A DNA stretch of 18,790 nucleotides from JAJRVH01 sp964505995 (GCA_964505995.1 CAZDLB010000024.1:1-18790), one strand, 5' to 3'. Counted from the first letter of the stretch, positions 8,008 to 15,931 are shown. The notes: a model not told the origin generated them from the letters alone. A program made the numbers and translations.

Positions 8008-8865
8008 ATGGAACATCGCACTCAACATAATCTGAAGCTGGCTCACGGTGGCGATCGCGGTACCTACGAGACCCTGGATATCCATTATGAGGAGGAATAC
8101 GGACTGGCCTGGTACATTACGCACCCGCAACCGCGCCCCTGCGTGACTAGGCAGCTGGTTCGCGACATCAACGACTGGTTTACCACATGCGAGCAGGAGA
8201 AGGCCTATCAGGGTGTACGGTATCTGGCTGTCGCATCCAGCCGCAGCGGGGTGTTCAATCTCGGAGGCGATCTGGAGCTCTTCTGCCGGATGATTCGCCA
8301 GGGCGATCGTCAGGGCATCTTCGATTACGCCAAAGCCTGCATCGATACCCTTTTGCGCAATTATCAGGGCCTGAAGCGGGATATCACGACACTATCCCTG
8401 ATTCAGGGGGATGCGCTCGGTGGGGGCCTGGAATATGCGCTGTCGAGTCATGTGGTGATTGCCGAGAAAGGCGCGAAGCTGGGCTTTCCGGATGTGCTGT
8501 TCAATCTGTTCCCCGGTGTCGGGGCCTACAGCCTGATATCGAGACGTATCGGCTCCAGGAAGGCCGAGGAAATCATCATGAGCGGCCGTCTGTATGAAGC
8601 CGAAGAGCTGCATGGGCTTGGCCTTATCGATGTGCTGGCGGATGCAGGAGAGGGTGAACAGGCGGTGTACGATTACATTGCTGCCGAAGAACGTGCGCCC
8701 AATGGCATTCGTGCTTTCCGGAAGGCCATGCAATGCACGCAGCCGATCACTCCCGAGGAAATGCTGGCTGTTGCGAACATCTGGGCCGATGCGGCCATGC
8801 GCCTGAGAGAGCGGGATCTGAGAATGATGGAGCGATTCGTGCGGCGGCAGAGCGAACGCGGCTGA
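8008..8865 (+). CDS. rpfF: DSF synthase, RpfF-type enoyl-CoA hydratase/thioesterase
   Basis: A 285-residue crotonase-fold protein closely resembling Xanthomonas RpfF, which converts 3-hydroxyacyl-ACP to cis-2-unsaturated fatty acid signals (DSF) by dehydration and thioester cleavage. Recognisable RpfF blocks: SGVFNLGGDLELFCRMIRQG (80-99), QGDALGGGLEYALS (133-146), GFPDVLFNLFPGVGAYS (159-175) and EMLAVANIWADAAMRL (251-266). The first catalytic glutamate is Glu142 (Xanthomonas Glu141). The second acid, Glu161 in Xanthomonas, is Asp162 here. Trp259 matches the pocket Trp258. I start at 8008 because AGGAG (7996-8000) is 7 nt upstream; the ATG at 8005 is also possible, while the ATG at 7993 lies before the ribosome binding site. 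The gene converges on an rpfC-like gene with 9 bp between stops, as in Xanthomonas. No rpfB acyl-CoA ligase is seen. Confidence 0.9.
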   Translation: MEHRTQHNLKLAHGGDRGTYETLDIHYEEEYGLAWYITHPQPRPCVTRQLVRDINDWFTTCEQEKAYQGVRYLAVASSRSGVFNLGGDLELFCRMIRQGDRQGIFDYAKACIDTLLRNYQGLKRDITTLSLIQGDALGGGLEYALSSHVVIAEKGAKLGFPDVLFNLFPGVGAYSLISRRIGSRKAEEIIMSGRLYEAEELHGLGLIDVLADAGEGEQAVYDYIAAEERAPNGIRAFRKAMQCTQPITPEEMLAVANIWADAAMRLRERDLRMMERFVRRQSERG

Positions 8866-8874
8866 TGTCGGGGC

Positions 8875-11349
8875 TTACGGCCAACGCCGGTCGCGAAAGG
8901 CCTTCAGGGCCTGTTCAGCCTCCATGACCTTCTGCTCCAGGTCGCGGATGAGTTCTCTTAAGGCCTGCTGATCCAGCTCGTCCTTCCGGGATTCGACTTC
9001 CCTGCAGGCTTCAGCCACTGCGGCAGCTCCGAGAACTCCGGCACCACCCTTGAGGGTGTGAATGGCTGTGAAGAAAGCCTTGCGGTCATTGCGTTCGAGG
9101 GCGCGTTGCAGTTCCTCAATGCGCTCGCGGCAGCTTTTGCGGAAGGTATTGAACAGGCTCTGGAATTTCTCTCGAGTGGAGATGGCCCATACGAGCTCGT
9201 TGAGCATGTCGTTGTCCAGAACCTGCGTTGGCTGACCGGCGCCGGGCTCGGATGGCGTTGGCTTGATGTTGCGCTGTCCTGGCGCAAGGCGACTGATGGC
9301 TTTGAGCAGGGCGGTGACATCCACCGGCTTCGTCAGATAGTCGTCCGCCCCGGCAGCCAGGCATTGACGGACGGTTTCCGGCAGCGCATCGGCACTGAGC
9401 ATGATCACGGGCACCCGCCCCTCGGTATCCATGAAGCGATACTGCTTCAGCGCATCCAGGCCGCTCAGACCGGGGAGATGCATGTCCATCAGTATCAGGT
9501 CGAAGGCGTTGTCATCGGCCAGGACGTCCAGCGCCTGCTCGCCATCCTCGACGACGACTAGCCTGTGGCCGGCCTTTTCCATGATCGAGCGGATAACCTC
9601 CTGATTGATGGGGTTGTCCTCGGCCAGAAGGATGCGCAATGGCTTGGCTGCCTTCTCCGCCGCTTCGGCAAGCGAAAGAACGCCTTCATCCGGCCGGTGC
9701 AGGACGCTGGAGGCGTGAATGGCGTTGAAAAGCCGGGAGTCATCCAGCGGCATGTGCAGCACATTGGCATAGCCCGCAGCCAGAAGGGCGGCATCACCGC
9801 TGTGGTCCGCTTCGCTCGAGATGAGCAGCAACTCGAGGCTGCCCAGTTCCTTTTTCTGGCGAATGGCCCGGGCCAGCCGTTCGGCGGAGCACTTGAGAAT
9901 GTCGTTTTCGACGATCAGCAGATCGTAGGCCTGGCCGGCCGTGAACGCATTGACCAGAAACGAAAACAGCAGCGATTCATCGTCAATGATTTGAGGATGA
10001 GTTCCCCAGCGTTTCAGCGACGGCAGGACATGCTCGCGCAGCAGGCGGTCGCCAAGCAGCAGGATGCGGGTATCCTGCAGGTGTCGGGTGCTGCGATCCT
10101 GTGCTTCGATGTCGAAGGGAAGCTCGACCATGAATGTGGTGCCGCGGCCTTCCTCGCTGTGCAGCTCGATATGGCCATGCATCAGTTCGGTCAGGCTTCT
10201 GGCGATCGTCGTGCCCAGCCCGCTGCCGCCAAACCGGCGGGTGACGCTGGCATCGGCCTGCGTGAACTGATCGAAGATCCTCTGCCGGGCCTCGGGCGGA
10301 ATGCCGATGCCGGTATCCCTGATCTCGAATCGCAGCCCCAGGCTTTGCGGATTGCGGTAGGCCAGGTGGACGGCCAGCTCGACGTGGCCTTGGTCGGTGA
10401 ACTTGACGGCATTGCCCACCAGATTGATCAGGATCTGGCGCAGATGCGTCGGATCGCCGATCAGCCGGAACGGGATCTCCGCGTCGATATGCACGTGCAA
10501 GTCAATGCCTTTCTCCCTTGCCTGACCCTCGAACATGGCGCCGACGCTCTTGCACAGCTGATGCAGATCGAACGGCTCGCTGACGATCTCGACCTTGCCG
10601 GCTTCGATGCGGGAGATGTCGAGAATCTGCTCGATCAGGCCGAGAAGATGGTGGGCCGACTGCTGGATGATGCTTGCGTAGCGGCTTTGTTCGGCATCGA
10701 GCCGTGTGCCGGCAAGCAGGTCGCTCATGCCGATGATGCCGTTCAGCGGTGTGCGTAGTTCATGGCTCATGTTGGCGACAAACTGGGACTTGATGCGATT
10801 GGCTGCTTCGGCTTCGGCCACGGCATTGTGCAGGCGTCGGATCAGCTTGGCCATGAAGATCGGAATGATGACGATCAGGATGAGATGGCCGAGCACGATC
10901 ATCGTGTGTTCGTGCCAGAAGGGAACCTGGGTGACGACGGTGAGAAAGCCCAGCGCGGCCAACAGCGTGGCCAGCAGCAGATAGCGCTGTCCATAGCGGA
11001 AGCCGTAGCCGGTGATGACCCAGAGATAGATGGCGATAAAAGGAGCGCCAACCTCGCCCGGAAGGGTGAGCAGGCAGATCGTAGGGACGGCCATGTCGCC
11101 GATCGCGGTCAGGATGCGGCGGAAATCGCTGGGCTGCGGATGCACGACCAGGGAGCCCAGCACCAGCAATGCAACCGCAAAGTACAGGCTCAGCGCATAA
11201 GCGGTGGTGTCAAAGCCAAACAGATAGAAGAAAACAGCGGGGATGCCGACGATCAGCAAACGGGTGATGGACTGCTGCCGTTCCGGGTTCCTGGATGCCA
11301 GAAAATCGGTCCACAGGGCAGACAGCCTTCGGGATGATTGTTGCTGCAT
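8875..11349 (-). CDS. rpfC: RpfC-type hybrid sensor histidine kinase (DSF sensor)
   Basis: 824 residues. Order: short cytoplasmic N-tail (1-27); five to six membrane helices (about 28-170) containing LWVITGYGFRYGQRYL, like the matching region of Xanthomonas RpfC; HisKA with phospho-acceptor His196 (MSHELRTPLNG); HATPase with Asn313, DTGIGI (345-350) and GGSGLG (374-379); a degenerate receiver (about 427-545) with Glu481 where the phospho-Asp should be; an intact receiver (571-690) with Asp578, Asp622 and Lys674; and an Hpt domain with His764 (HTLKGG). Xanthomonas RpfC has 726 residues and one receiver, so the extra pseudo-receiver explains the length. The chosen start removes 44 residues overlapping the HPP gene; TATATT lies 6 nt upstream. 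RpfC autophosphorylates on sensing DSF and, in Xanthomonas, binds and restrains RpfF. No partner RpfG is in the window. Confidence 0.88.
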   Translation of the reverse strand: MQQQSSRRLSALWTDFLASRNPERQQSITRLLIVGIPAVFFYLFGFDTTAYALSLYFAVALLVLGSLVVHPQPSDFRRILTAIGDMAVPTICLLTLPGEVGAPFIAIYLWVITGYGFRYGQRYLLLATLLAALGFLTVVTQVPFWHEHTMIVLGHLILIVIIPIFMAKLIRRLHNAVAEAEAANRIKSQFVANMSHELRTPLNGIIGMSDLLAGTRLDAEQSRYASIIQQSAHHLLGLIEQILDISRIEAGKVEIVSEPFDLHQLCKSVGAMFEGQAREKGIDLHVHIDAEIPFRLIGDPTHLRQILINLVGNAVKFTDQGHVELAVHLAYRNPQSLGLRFEIRDTGIGIPPEARQRIFDQFTQADASVTRRFGGSGLGTTIARSLTELMHGHIELHSEEGRGTTFMVELPFDIEAQDRSTRHLQDTRILLLGDRLLREHVLPSLKRWGTHPQIIDDESLLFSFLVNAFTAGQAYDLLIVENDILKCSAERLARAIRQKKELGSLELLLISSEADHSGDAALLAAGYANVLHMPLDDSRLFNAIHASSVLHRPDEGVLSLAEAAEKAAKPLRILLAEDNPINQEVIRSIMEKAGHRLVVVEDGEQALDVLADDNAFDLILMDMHLPGLSGLDALKQYRFMDTEGRVPVIMLSADALPETVRQCLAAGADDYLTKPVDVTALLKAISRLAPGQRNIKPTPSEPGAGQPTQVLDNDMLNELVWAISTREKFQSLFNTFRKSCRERIEELQRALERNDRKAFFTAIHTLKGGAGVLGAAAVAEACREVESRKDELDQQALRELIRDLEQKVMEAEQALKAFRDRRWP

Positions 11350-11361
11350 CCCCGTAATATA
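11350..11361 (-). promoter_or_regulatory. Candidate -10 box of the rpfC-like gene, leaderless spacing
   Basis: In the 55-nt gap between the HPP stop and the kinase start, TATATT (minus strand, 11356-11361) lies 6 nt before the ATG. No clear -35 hexamer is present. GGGG touching the ATG is too close to act as a Shine-Dalgarno sequence. This suggests a local, possibly leaderless, promoter in addition to read-through from the suf operon. Confidence 0.35.
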
Positions 11362-11404
11362 ACATGAAAGCAGCCGGGCCGCATAAAGGCGGCGGAGAAG
11401 GCGA

Positions 11405-12103
11405 TTACGCTGTTTCTTTTCGTTTTTCCCGCGAATGTTCCGGATGCCGGCGAGCGCAGCGGTAGATCTGGAGAAGTTCATCTTCTGTAATATCGACCGT
11501 CAGATCGAGTTCCTGAATCGCACGTTCCAGATCCTCGATGGACAGGCCATCGATATCCTTTGCCGGTGCCTGTTTGATGGCCCAGGCGGCCGGGTAGCGG
11601 CGCCACTTGAACGGCGCATTGAACAGCATGGCTGCCGTCACCAGGATCAGCGCATTGAGCATGACCAGCAGCACAAAGCCGTATCCCATTGCCTGCACAT
11701 CGGCGCCCCCGATGACCGCGATCAGCGCCGTGGCGCCGCCGGGTGGATGGATGCAGCGCAGATAGTGCATGGCCACGACGGCCAGTGATACGGCCAGCGC
11801 CGCCGCCAGGATCGTATCCGGCACGAGTATGGCGATGCTGACCCCAACCAGTGACGCGATGAGGTGTCCTCCGAGGGCGGCCCAGGGCTGCGAAAGCTGG
11901 GCATGCGGCAGGGCGAACAGCAACACGGCACCCGCGCCCATCGAGCCGACCACCAGCAGGCTCGATGTCGCACCGAGAAACTGGGTGCTGATCCAGTAGG
12001 TGGCGAAGATGCCGACAAAGGCGCCCAGGCCGGAAACCAGTCTTTCGCTATGGCTGGGGGCCATGCCATCCAGTCCGAACCAGTGGCGCAGGGCTTTAAT
12101 CAT
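11405..12103 (-). CDS. HPP-family integral membrane protein
   Basis: 232 residues. The N-terminal two thirds hold about four membrane segments (roughly 23-41, 46-66, 72-95 and 97-115, with a further one at 137-160) and the family signature HPPGGATAL at 119-127, plus LPHAQLSQPWAALGGH at 65-80. A soluble tail (about 185-215) contains SIEDLERAIQELDLTVDITED, typical of longer proteobacterial members. Function is mostly unknown; a chloroplast member has been linked to nitrite transport, which should not be carried over without evidence. The start at 12103 lies inside the end of the Rieske gene (8-nt overlap in another frame), indicating translational coupling. A start 17 codons earlier would overlap the Rieske gene further and add a non-conserved segment. 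Confidence 0.82.
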   Translation of the reverse strand: MIKALRHWFGLDGMAPSHSERLVSGLGAFVGIFATYWISTQFLGATSSLLVVGSMGAGAVLLFALPHAQLSQPWAALGGHLIASLVGVSIAILVPDTILAAALAVSLAVVAMHYLRCIHPPGGATALIAVIGGADVQAMGYGFVLLVMLNALILVTAAMLFNAPFKWRRYPAAWAIKQAPAKDIDGLSIEDLERAIQELDLTVDITEDELLQIYRCARRHPEHSREKRKETA

Positions 12104-12410
12104 CGATATCGATCTGAACGATGCCGTTTTCGATGCGCACCGGGAAGGCTTCAATATCCTCGTAGGCCGGGGGCGTCAGGCACTTGCCGTTGCGCACACA
12201 GAAGCGCGCGCCGTGGCGCGGACAGATGATCTGATCCCCGTCCAGTTCGCCGCTGGCCAGCTCCCCGCCATCGTGGGTGCAGACATCCTCAATGGCATAC
12301 AGCTCGCCATCGAGATTGAAGACGGCGATATCGCCGGCATCGGTGGAAACCACCTTGCGGCTGCCGGGCGGCAAATCGTTGGCAGCGACCACATCGATCC
12401 ATTCGGACAT
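12096..12410 (-). CDS. Rieske [2Fe-2S] ferredoxin (NirD/biphenyl-dioxygenase ferredoxin type)
   Basis: A 104-residue soluble ferredoxin. Cluster ligands are intact: Cys44-Thr-His46 in the first loop (CTHDGG) and Cys63-Pro-Arg-His66 in the second (CPRHGARF), giving the Cys2His2 Rieske site. The C-terminal LTPPAYEDIEAFPVRI stretch is the usual end of this family. It carries single electrons, but the partner is unknown; no oxygenase or nitrite reductase is adjacent. It starts 2 nt after sufT and overlaps the HPP start by 8 nt, so it is embedded in the suf transcription unit. It could serve the Fe-S assembly process or simply be a client protein made with it. A decayed relative lies at 7737-7856. 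Confidence 0.92.
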   Translation of the reverse strand: MSEWIDVVAANDLPPGSRKVVSTDAGDIAVFNLDGELYAIEDVCTHDGGELASGELDGDQIICPRHGARFCVRNGKCLTPPAYEDIEAFPVRIENGIVQIDIDD

Positions 12411-12412
12411 GG

Positions 12413-12964
12413 TTAGAACATGCCCAGCTGCAGCTTGGCCTCATCGCTCATCATCGAGCGGTCCCAGGGTGGATCGAACACCAGCTCGACATCCACATCC
12501 GTGACATTGGCGACGGACAGCACCTTGGCGCGGACATCCTCGACGATGAACGGCCCCATGCCGCAGCCGGGAGCGGTGAGCGTCATGACGATGTCGACAT
12601 GGTTGCCGCCTTCATCGGTTTCGACGACATGGCAGTCATAGATCAGTCCCAGATCGACGATATTGACCGGGATCTCGGGGTCGTAGCAGGTTTTGAGCAC
12701 GTTCCAGAGCTCCTCCTCGTTGACCGGCCCGCCGGCCTTCACCGGCTTCTGCTCCCCGGCTTCTCCGGGCTCGGCCAGGCCCAGCGCATCGGCGTCCTTG
12801 CCCTCGATGCGGGCCAGATTGCCGTTGACGCTGACGGTAAACGAGCCGCCCAGTTCCTGTGTGATGCGCACCTGCGCGCCCATCGGAATCGTGACCGGGG
12901 TGCCGAGCGGAATAAGCACGGCATCGACATCGCGCGTCGTCGTCACCATCTGTCCGGTCGCCAT
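12413..12964 (-). CDS. sufT: SufT, DUF59/MIP18-type Fe-S maturation factor
   Basis: 183 residues in two parts. The first (about 1-55) is an N-terminal extension with IPLGTPVTIPMGAQVRITQ and SFTVSVNG, typical of the long SufT form. The second (about 80-180) is the DUF59 domain with DPEIPVNIVDLGLIYDC, TAPGCGMGP (conserved Cys134) and FDPPWD. SufT proteins help deliver or mature Fe-S clusters on client proteins, especially when demand is high. The domain also occurs in PaaD and in eukaryotic MIP18/CIA2. The gene starts 3 nt after the sufU stop and ends 2 nt before the Rieske gene. Confidence 0.93.
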   Translation of the reverse strand: MATGQMVTTTRDVDAVLIPLGTPVTIPMGAQVRITQELGGSFTVSVNGNLARIEGKDADALGLAEPGEAGEQKPVKAGGPVNEEELWNVLKTCYDPEIPVNIVDLGLIYDCHVVETDEGGNHVDIVMTLTAPGCGMGPFIVEDVRAKVLSVANVTDVDVELVFDPPWDRSMMSDEAKLQLGMF

Positions 12965-12967
12965 CGC

Positions 12968-13420
12968 CTACTCCGTCGTGGCCGTATCGCCGCCATCCAC
13001 GGCCGACTTCATCGTATGCCAGCACAGAATGGCGCATTTGATGCGGCTCGGGAACTCGCGCACGCCGGCCAGAACCGCCAGCTTGCCCAACCGCTTTTCA
13101 TCGGGGGCCTCCGACAGATCCGACGTGACCAGATGCTGAAAGTCCTCGAACAGCTGCCGGCATTCCGCAACGCTTTTGCCCTTGATGGCCTCGGTCATCA
13201 GCGAGGCGCTGGCCATCGAGATCGCGCAGCCCTCGCCTTCGAACTTCACATCCTCGATCTTGCCGTCTTCACCCACCTGCAGGTAGACATGCAGCTTGTC
13301 GCCGCAAAGCGGGTTGTAGCCGTCGGCTTCATGGCTGCATGGCTCAAGCCTGCCAAAATTGCGTGGGCTCTTGTTGTGATCGACGATCACCTGCTGATAC
13401 AGATCCCTCAAATCAAACAT
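12968..13420 (-). CDS. sufU: SufU, NifU/IscU-like sulfur-accepting protein of the SUF system
   Basis: 150 residues with the three conserved cysteines and the aspartate of the family: Cys39-Gly-Asp41 (NPLCGD), Cys65 (GEGCAIS) and Cys129 (IKCAILCWHT). A roughly 20-residue insertion before the last cysteine (within 95-122) separates SufU from IscU. In characterised systems SufU takes sulfur from the SufS persulfide in a zinc-dependent ligand swap, in place of SufE. No sufE is seen here, consistent with SufU being the SufS partner. I choose the second of two adjacent ATGs (13420) because GAGGA is 4 nt upstream; the first ATG (13423) would leave only 1 nt. It starts 7 nt after the sufS stop. Confidence 0.93.
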   Translation of the reverse strand: MFDLRDLYQQVIVDHNKSPRNFGRLEPCSHEADGYNPLCGDKLHVYLQVGEDGKIEDVKFEGEGCAISMASASLMTEAIKGKSVAECRQLFEDFQHLVTSDLSEAPDEKRLGKLAVLAGVREFPSRIKCAILCWHTMKSAVDGGDTATTE

Positions 13421-13427
13421 CATGTCC

Positions 13428-14648
13428 TCAGGCGAAAAGCTCGCGCGCCCTGGCCAGTGCGGCAAACAGCGCATCGATCTCTTCCTTCGTGTTATAGGCG
13501 GCGAAGCTGGCGCGCGCCGTGGCCGGTACGCCGAAATGCTGCATGACCGGCATCGCGCAGTGATGTCCGGCGCGGATGGCCACGCCTTCGCGATCGAGAA
13601 TCGTGCCCAGATCGTGCGGGTGCACGCCCTCGAGCGTGAAGGAGAGAACCGTCGCCTTCTGCGCCGCCGTGCCGATGAGCTTCAGCCCCGGAAACTCGCG
13701 AGCCAGGCCGGTGGCATAGCTCAGCAGCTGCTGCTCATGTGCGGCAATGGCGTCGATGCCGGTTTCGACGAGCCAGTCCACGGCCGCGCCAAAGCCGATG
13801 GCGCCGGCGATATTCGGCGTGCCGGCCTCGAATTTGTAAGGCAGCTCGTTGTACTGCGTCTTCTCGAACGTGACCATGCGGATCATGTCCCCACCGCCCT
13901 GATAGGGAGGCATGGATTCCAGCAGTTCCTCCTTCGCATACAGGATGCCGATGCCGGTCGGCCCGTACATCTTGTGCGCGCTGGTGACATAGAAATCGCA
14001 GTCCAGCGCCTGCACGTCGACCTGCAGGTGTGCGACGGCCTGGGCGCCGTCCACGAGCACCCTGGCGCCGACGGCATGGGCGCGCTCGATGATCCCGGCC
14101 ACCGGGTTGATCGTGCCCAGCGCATTGGACAGGTGCACGACGCCGACGAGCTTCGTCCGCTCGGAAAGCAGATCGTCGAGCCGATCCAGGCACAGATCGC
14201 CCCTGTCATTGATCGGCAGCACCTTCAGCGTCGCACCAACCCGCTCGCACAGCATCTGCCAGGGCACGATATCGGAATGGTGCTCCATCTCGGTGACAAG
14301 CACCTCGTCACCCTCACCGATATGCTTAAGCCCCCAGCTATGGGCGACGAGGTTGATGGCTTCGGTGGCGCCGCGCACGAAGACGATCTCGCGGCTTGAG
14401 GCCGCATGGATCAGGGCGCGCAGCTTCTCGCGCGCTCCCTCATAGGCGGCCGTGGCGCGCTCGGACAGCGCATGCACGCCGCGGTGCACATTGGCGTTGT
14501 CGCGCGCATAGTAGCGATGCACGGCCTCGATGACGGCCTGCGGCTTCTGCGTCGTGGCGGCATTGTCGAGATAGACCAGCGGCCTGCCATACACCTGCTG
14601 GTCGAGAATCGGAAACTGGCCGCGAAGCTGTTCGATATCCAGGCTCAT
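13428..14648 (-). CDS. sufS: SufS cysteine desulfurase (group II)
   Basis: 406 residues, the same length as E. coli SufS. It takes sulfur from L-cysteine, leaving alanine and an enzyme persulfide. Visible residues: PLP-binding Lys226 in TSAHKMYGP, His123 (MEHHSD), Asp200 (VLVDGAQ) that pairs with the pyridine nitrogen, and the persulfide Cys364 in RAGHHCAMP. The ATG at 14648 overlaps the sufD stop by 4 nt. The open frame extends 81 codons further upstream, but that part is an Arg/Gly-rich shadow of sufD and is not counted. Confidence 0.97.
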   Translation of the reverse strand: MSLDIEQLRGQFPILDQQVYGRPLVYLDNAATTQKPQAVIEAVHRYYARDNANVHRGVHALSERATAAYEGAREKLRALIHAASSREIVFVRGATEAINLVAHSWGLKHIGEGDEVLVTEMEHHSDIVPWQMLCERVGATLKVLPINDRGDLCLDRLDDLLSERTKLVGVVHLSNALGTINPVAGIIERAHAVGARVLVDGAQAVAHLQVDVQALDCDFYVTSAHKMYGPTGIGILYAKEELLESMPPYQGGGDMIRMVTFEKTQYNELPYKFEAGTPNIAGAIGFGAAVDWLVETGIDAIAAHEQQLLSYATGLAREFPGLKLIGTAAQKATVLSFTLEGVHPHDLGTILDREGVAIRAGHHCAMPVMQHFGVPATARASFAAYNTKEEIDALFAALARARELFA

Positions 14649-15931
14649 GCGGTGCCCCCGGATGCGGTGGGGCCGGTCAGCATGGCCTCGATGTCCCCGC
14701 CATGCGGCAGCTTGCTGAACGCCGCCTGTTCGATGTGACGGCGCACGGCCGGCTCGCCGAGTCCCGCCAGTACCTCGTCGGCGAACGCGAAGGTCAGCAG
14801 CTGCCTCGCCTCCTCCTCGCCGAGGCCGCGCGACTTCAGATAGAACAGCTGATTTTCGTCGAGCTGGCCGACCGTGGCGCCATGCGCGCATTTGACGTCG
14901 TCGTTGTAGATCTCAAGCTCCGGCTTGGTGTCGATCTCGGCCTTGCCGGAAAGCAGCAGGTTGGCATTGCCCTGGGCCGAATCCGTCTTGACCGCCCCCT
15001 TGTGCACGACGACGCGGCCGTTGAACACGGCGCGGGAGCGGCCGCCCAGGATGCCGCGATATTGCTCGCGGCTGCAGCAATGCGGCGCCCGATGCTCGAT
15101 GACGGTATGGTGGTCGCAGTGCTGACGCCCGTCGGTCAGATACAGCCCGTTCAGCTCACAGGATGCGTCCGGCTCATGCAGCCCGGCCACGATGTCGATG
15201 CGCGACAGCGAGCCGCCGAGGGCGATGGAATGCGAGATGAAGCGGCTGCCGCGCTTCTGGCATGCCTCCACACGACCGACATGCAGCTGCCTGCCAGATT
15301 CCTGCTGCAGCCGGATATGGGTCAGTACGGAATCCGCCGACAGGCGTAGATGGCTGACGACGTTGGTGAAGCCGGGCGCATCGCTGCCGCCGACGTAATG
15401 TTCGATGATCGTGGCTCTGGCGCCTTCACCCACATGAATGCCGTGCCGGATATGCGCAACCTGTCCGCCGCCCGTATGGCGGATGCAGATCGGTCGGTCC
15501 ACGACGATGCCGGGCGCGATGCAGATGGCTGCACCGTCGCGGGCGCGAGCCGCATTCAGGGCGACAAAGCCATTGAAAAGACTGGCCTGTTCATCGAAGC
15601 CGAGCGGCTCGACCGCCCGGGCCTCATCCTCGGCCAGCAGCCGCGCCAGCGGCACGATCTCGACGCCGTCCGGCAGTGCATCGGGGCAATCCACCACGAG
15701 CCCGTCATGAACCCGGATGTGATAGGCATCCAGTCCCGCGATCGGGCCCGGATCGGAAGAGTCGGAGGGGTGATGTGTGCTGTCTGCCGGATTCTCGATG
15801 GCCTCCATGAACGGCGCAACGGTGCGGCGCACGTCGGTATATTTCCAGCTTTCGAGCCGGGTTGTGGGGATGCCGTGGCGCGCAAAGGCATCCTCGCCAA
15901 GCCTGCGGATCTCCTGAACGGATGCGCTCAT
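14645..15931 (-). CDS. sufD: SufD, scaffold subunit of SufBC2D
   Basis: 428 residues, close to E. coli SufD (423). It pairs with SufB to form the beta-helix heterodimer on which clusters are assembled, with SufC ATPases beneath. Seen: RLESWKYTDVR near the N-terminus (25-35), a long beta-helical core, and the C-terminal KCAHGATVGQLDENQLFYLKSRG block shared with SufB. His350 in KCAHG is the likely equivalent of E. coli His360 at the SufB-SufD interface. It overlaps sufC and sufS by 4 nt each (ATGA). Confidence 0.95.
   Translation of the reverse strand: MSASVQEIRRLGEDAFARHGIPTTRLESWKYTDVRRTVAPFMEAIENPADSTHHPSDSSDPGPIAGLDAYHIRVHDGLVVDCPDALPDGVEIVPLARLLAEDEARAVEPLGFDEQASLFNGFVALNAARARDGAAICIAPGIVVDRPICIRHTGGGQVAHIRHGIHVGEGARATIIEHYVGGSDAPGFTNVVSHLRLSADSVLTHIRLQQESGRQLHVGRVEACQKRGSRFISHSIALGGSLSRIDIVAGLHEPDASCELNGLYLTDGRQHCDHHTVIEHRAPHCCSREQYRGILGGRSRAVFNGRVVVHKGAVKTDSAQGNANLLLSGKAEIDTKPELEIYNDDVKCAHGATVGQLDENQLFYLKSRGLGEEEARQLLTFAFADEVLAGLGEPAVRRHIEQAAFSKLPHGGDIEAMLTGPTASGGTA

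Noticed and set aside
9565..10758. A 397-codon plus-strand open frame opposite the RpfC-like kinase
   Set aside because: It runs opposite well-defined kinase and receiver motifs and has the composition of an antisense shadow.
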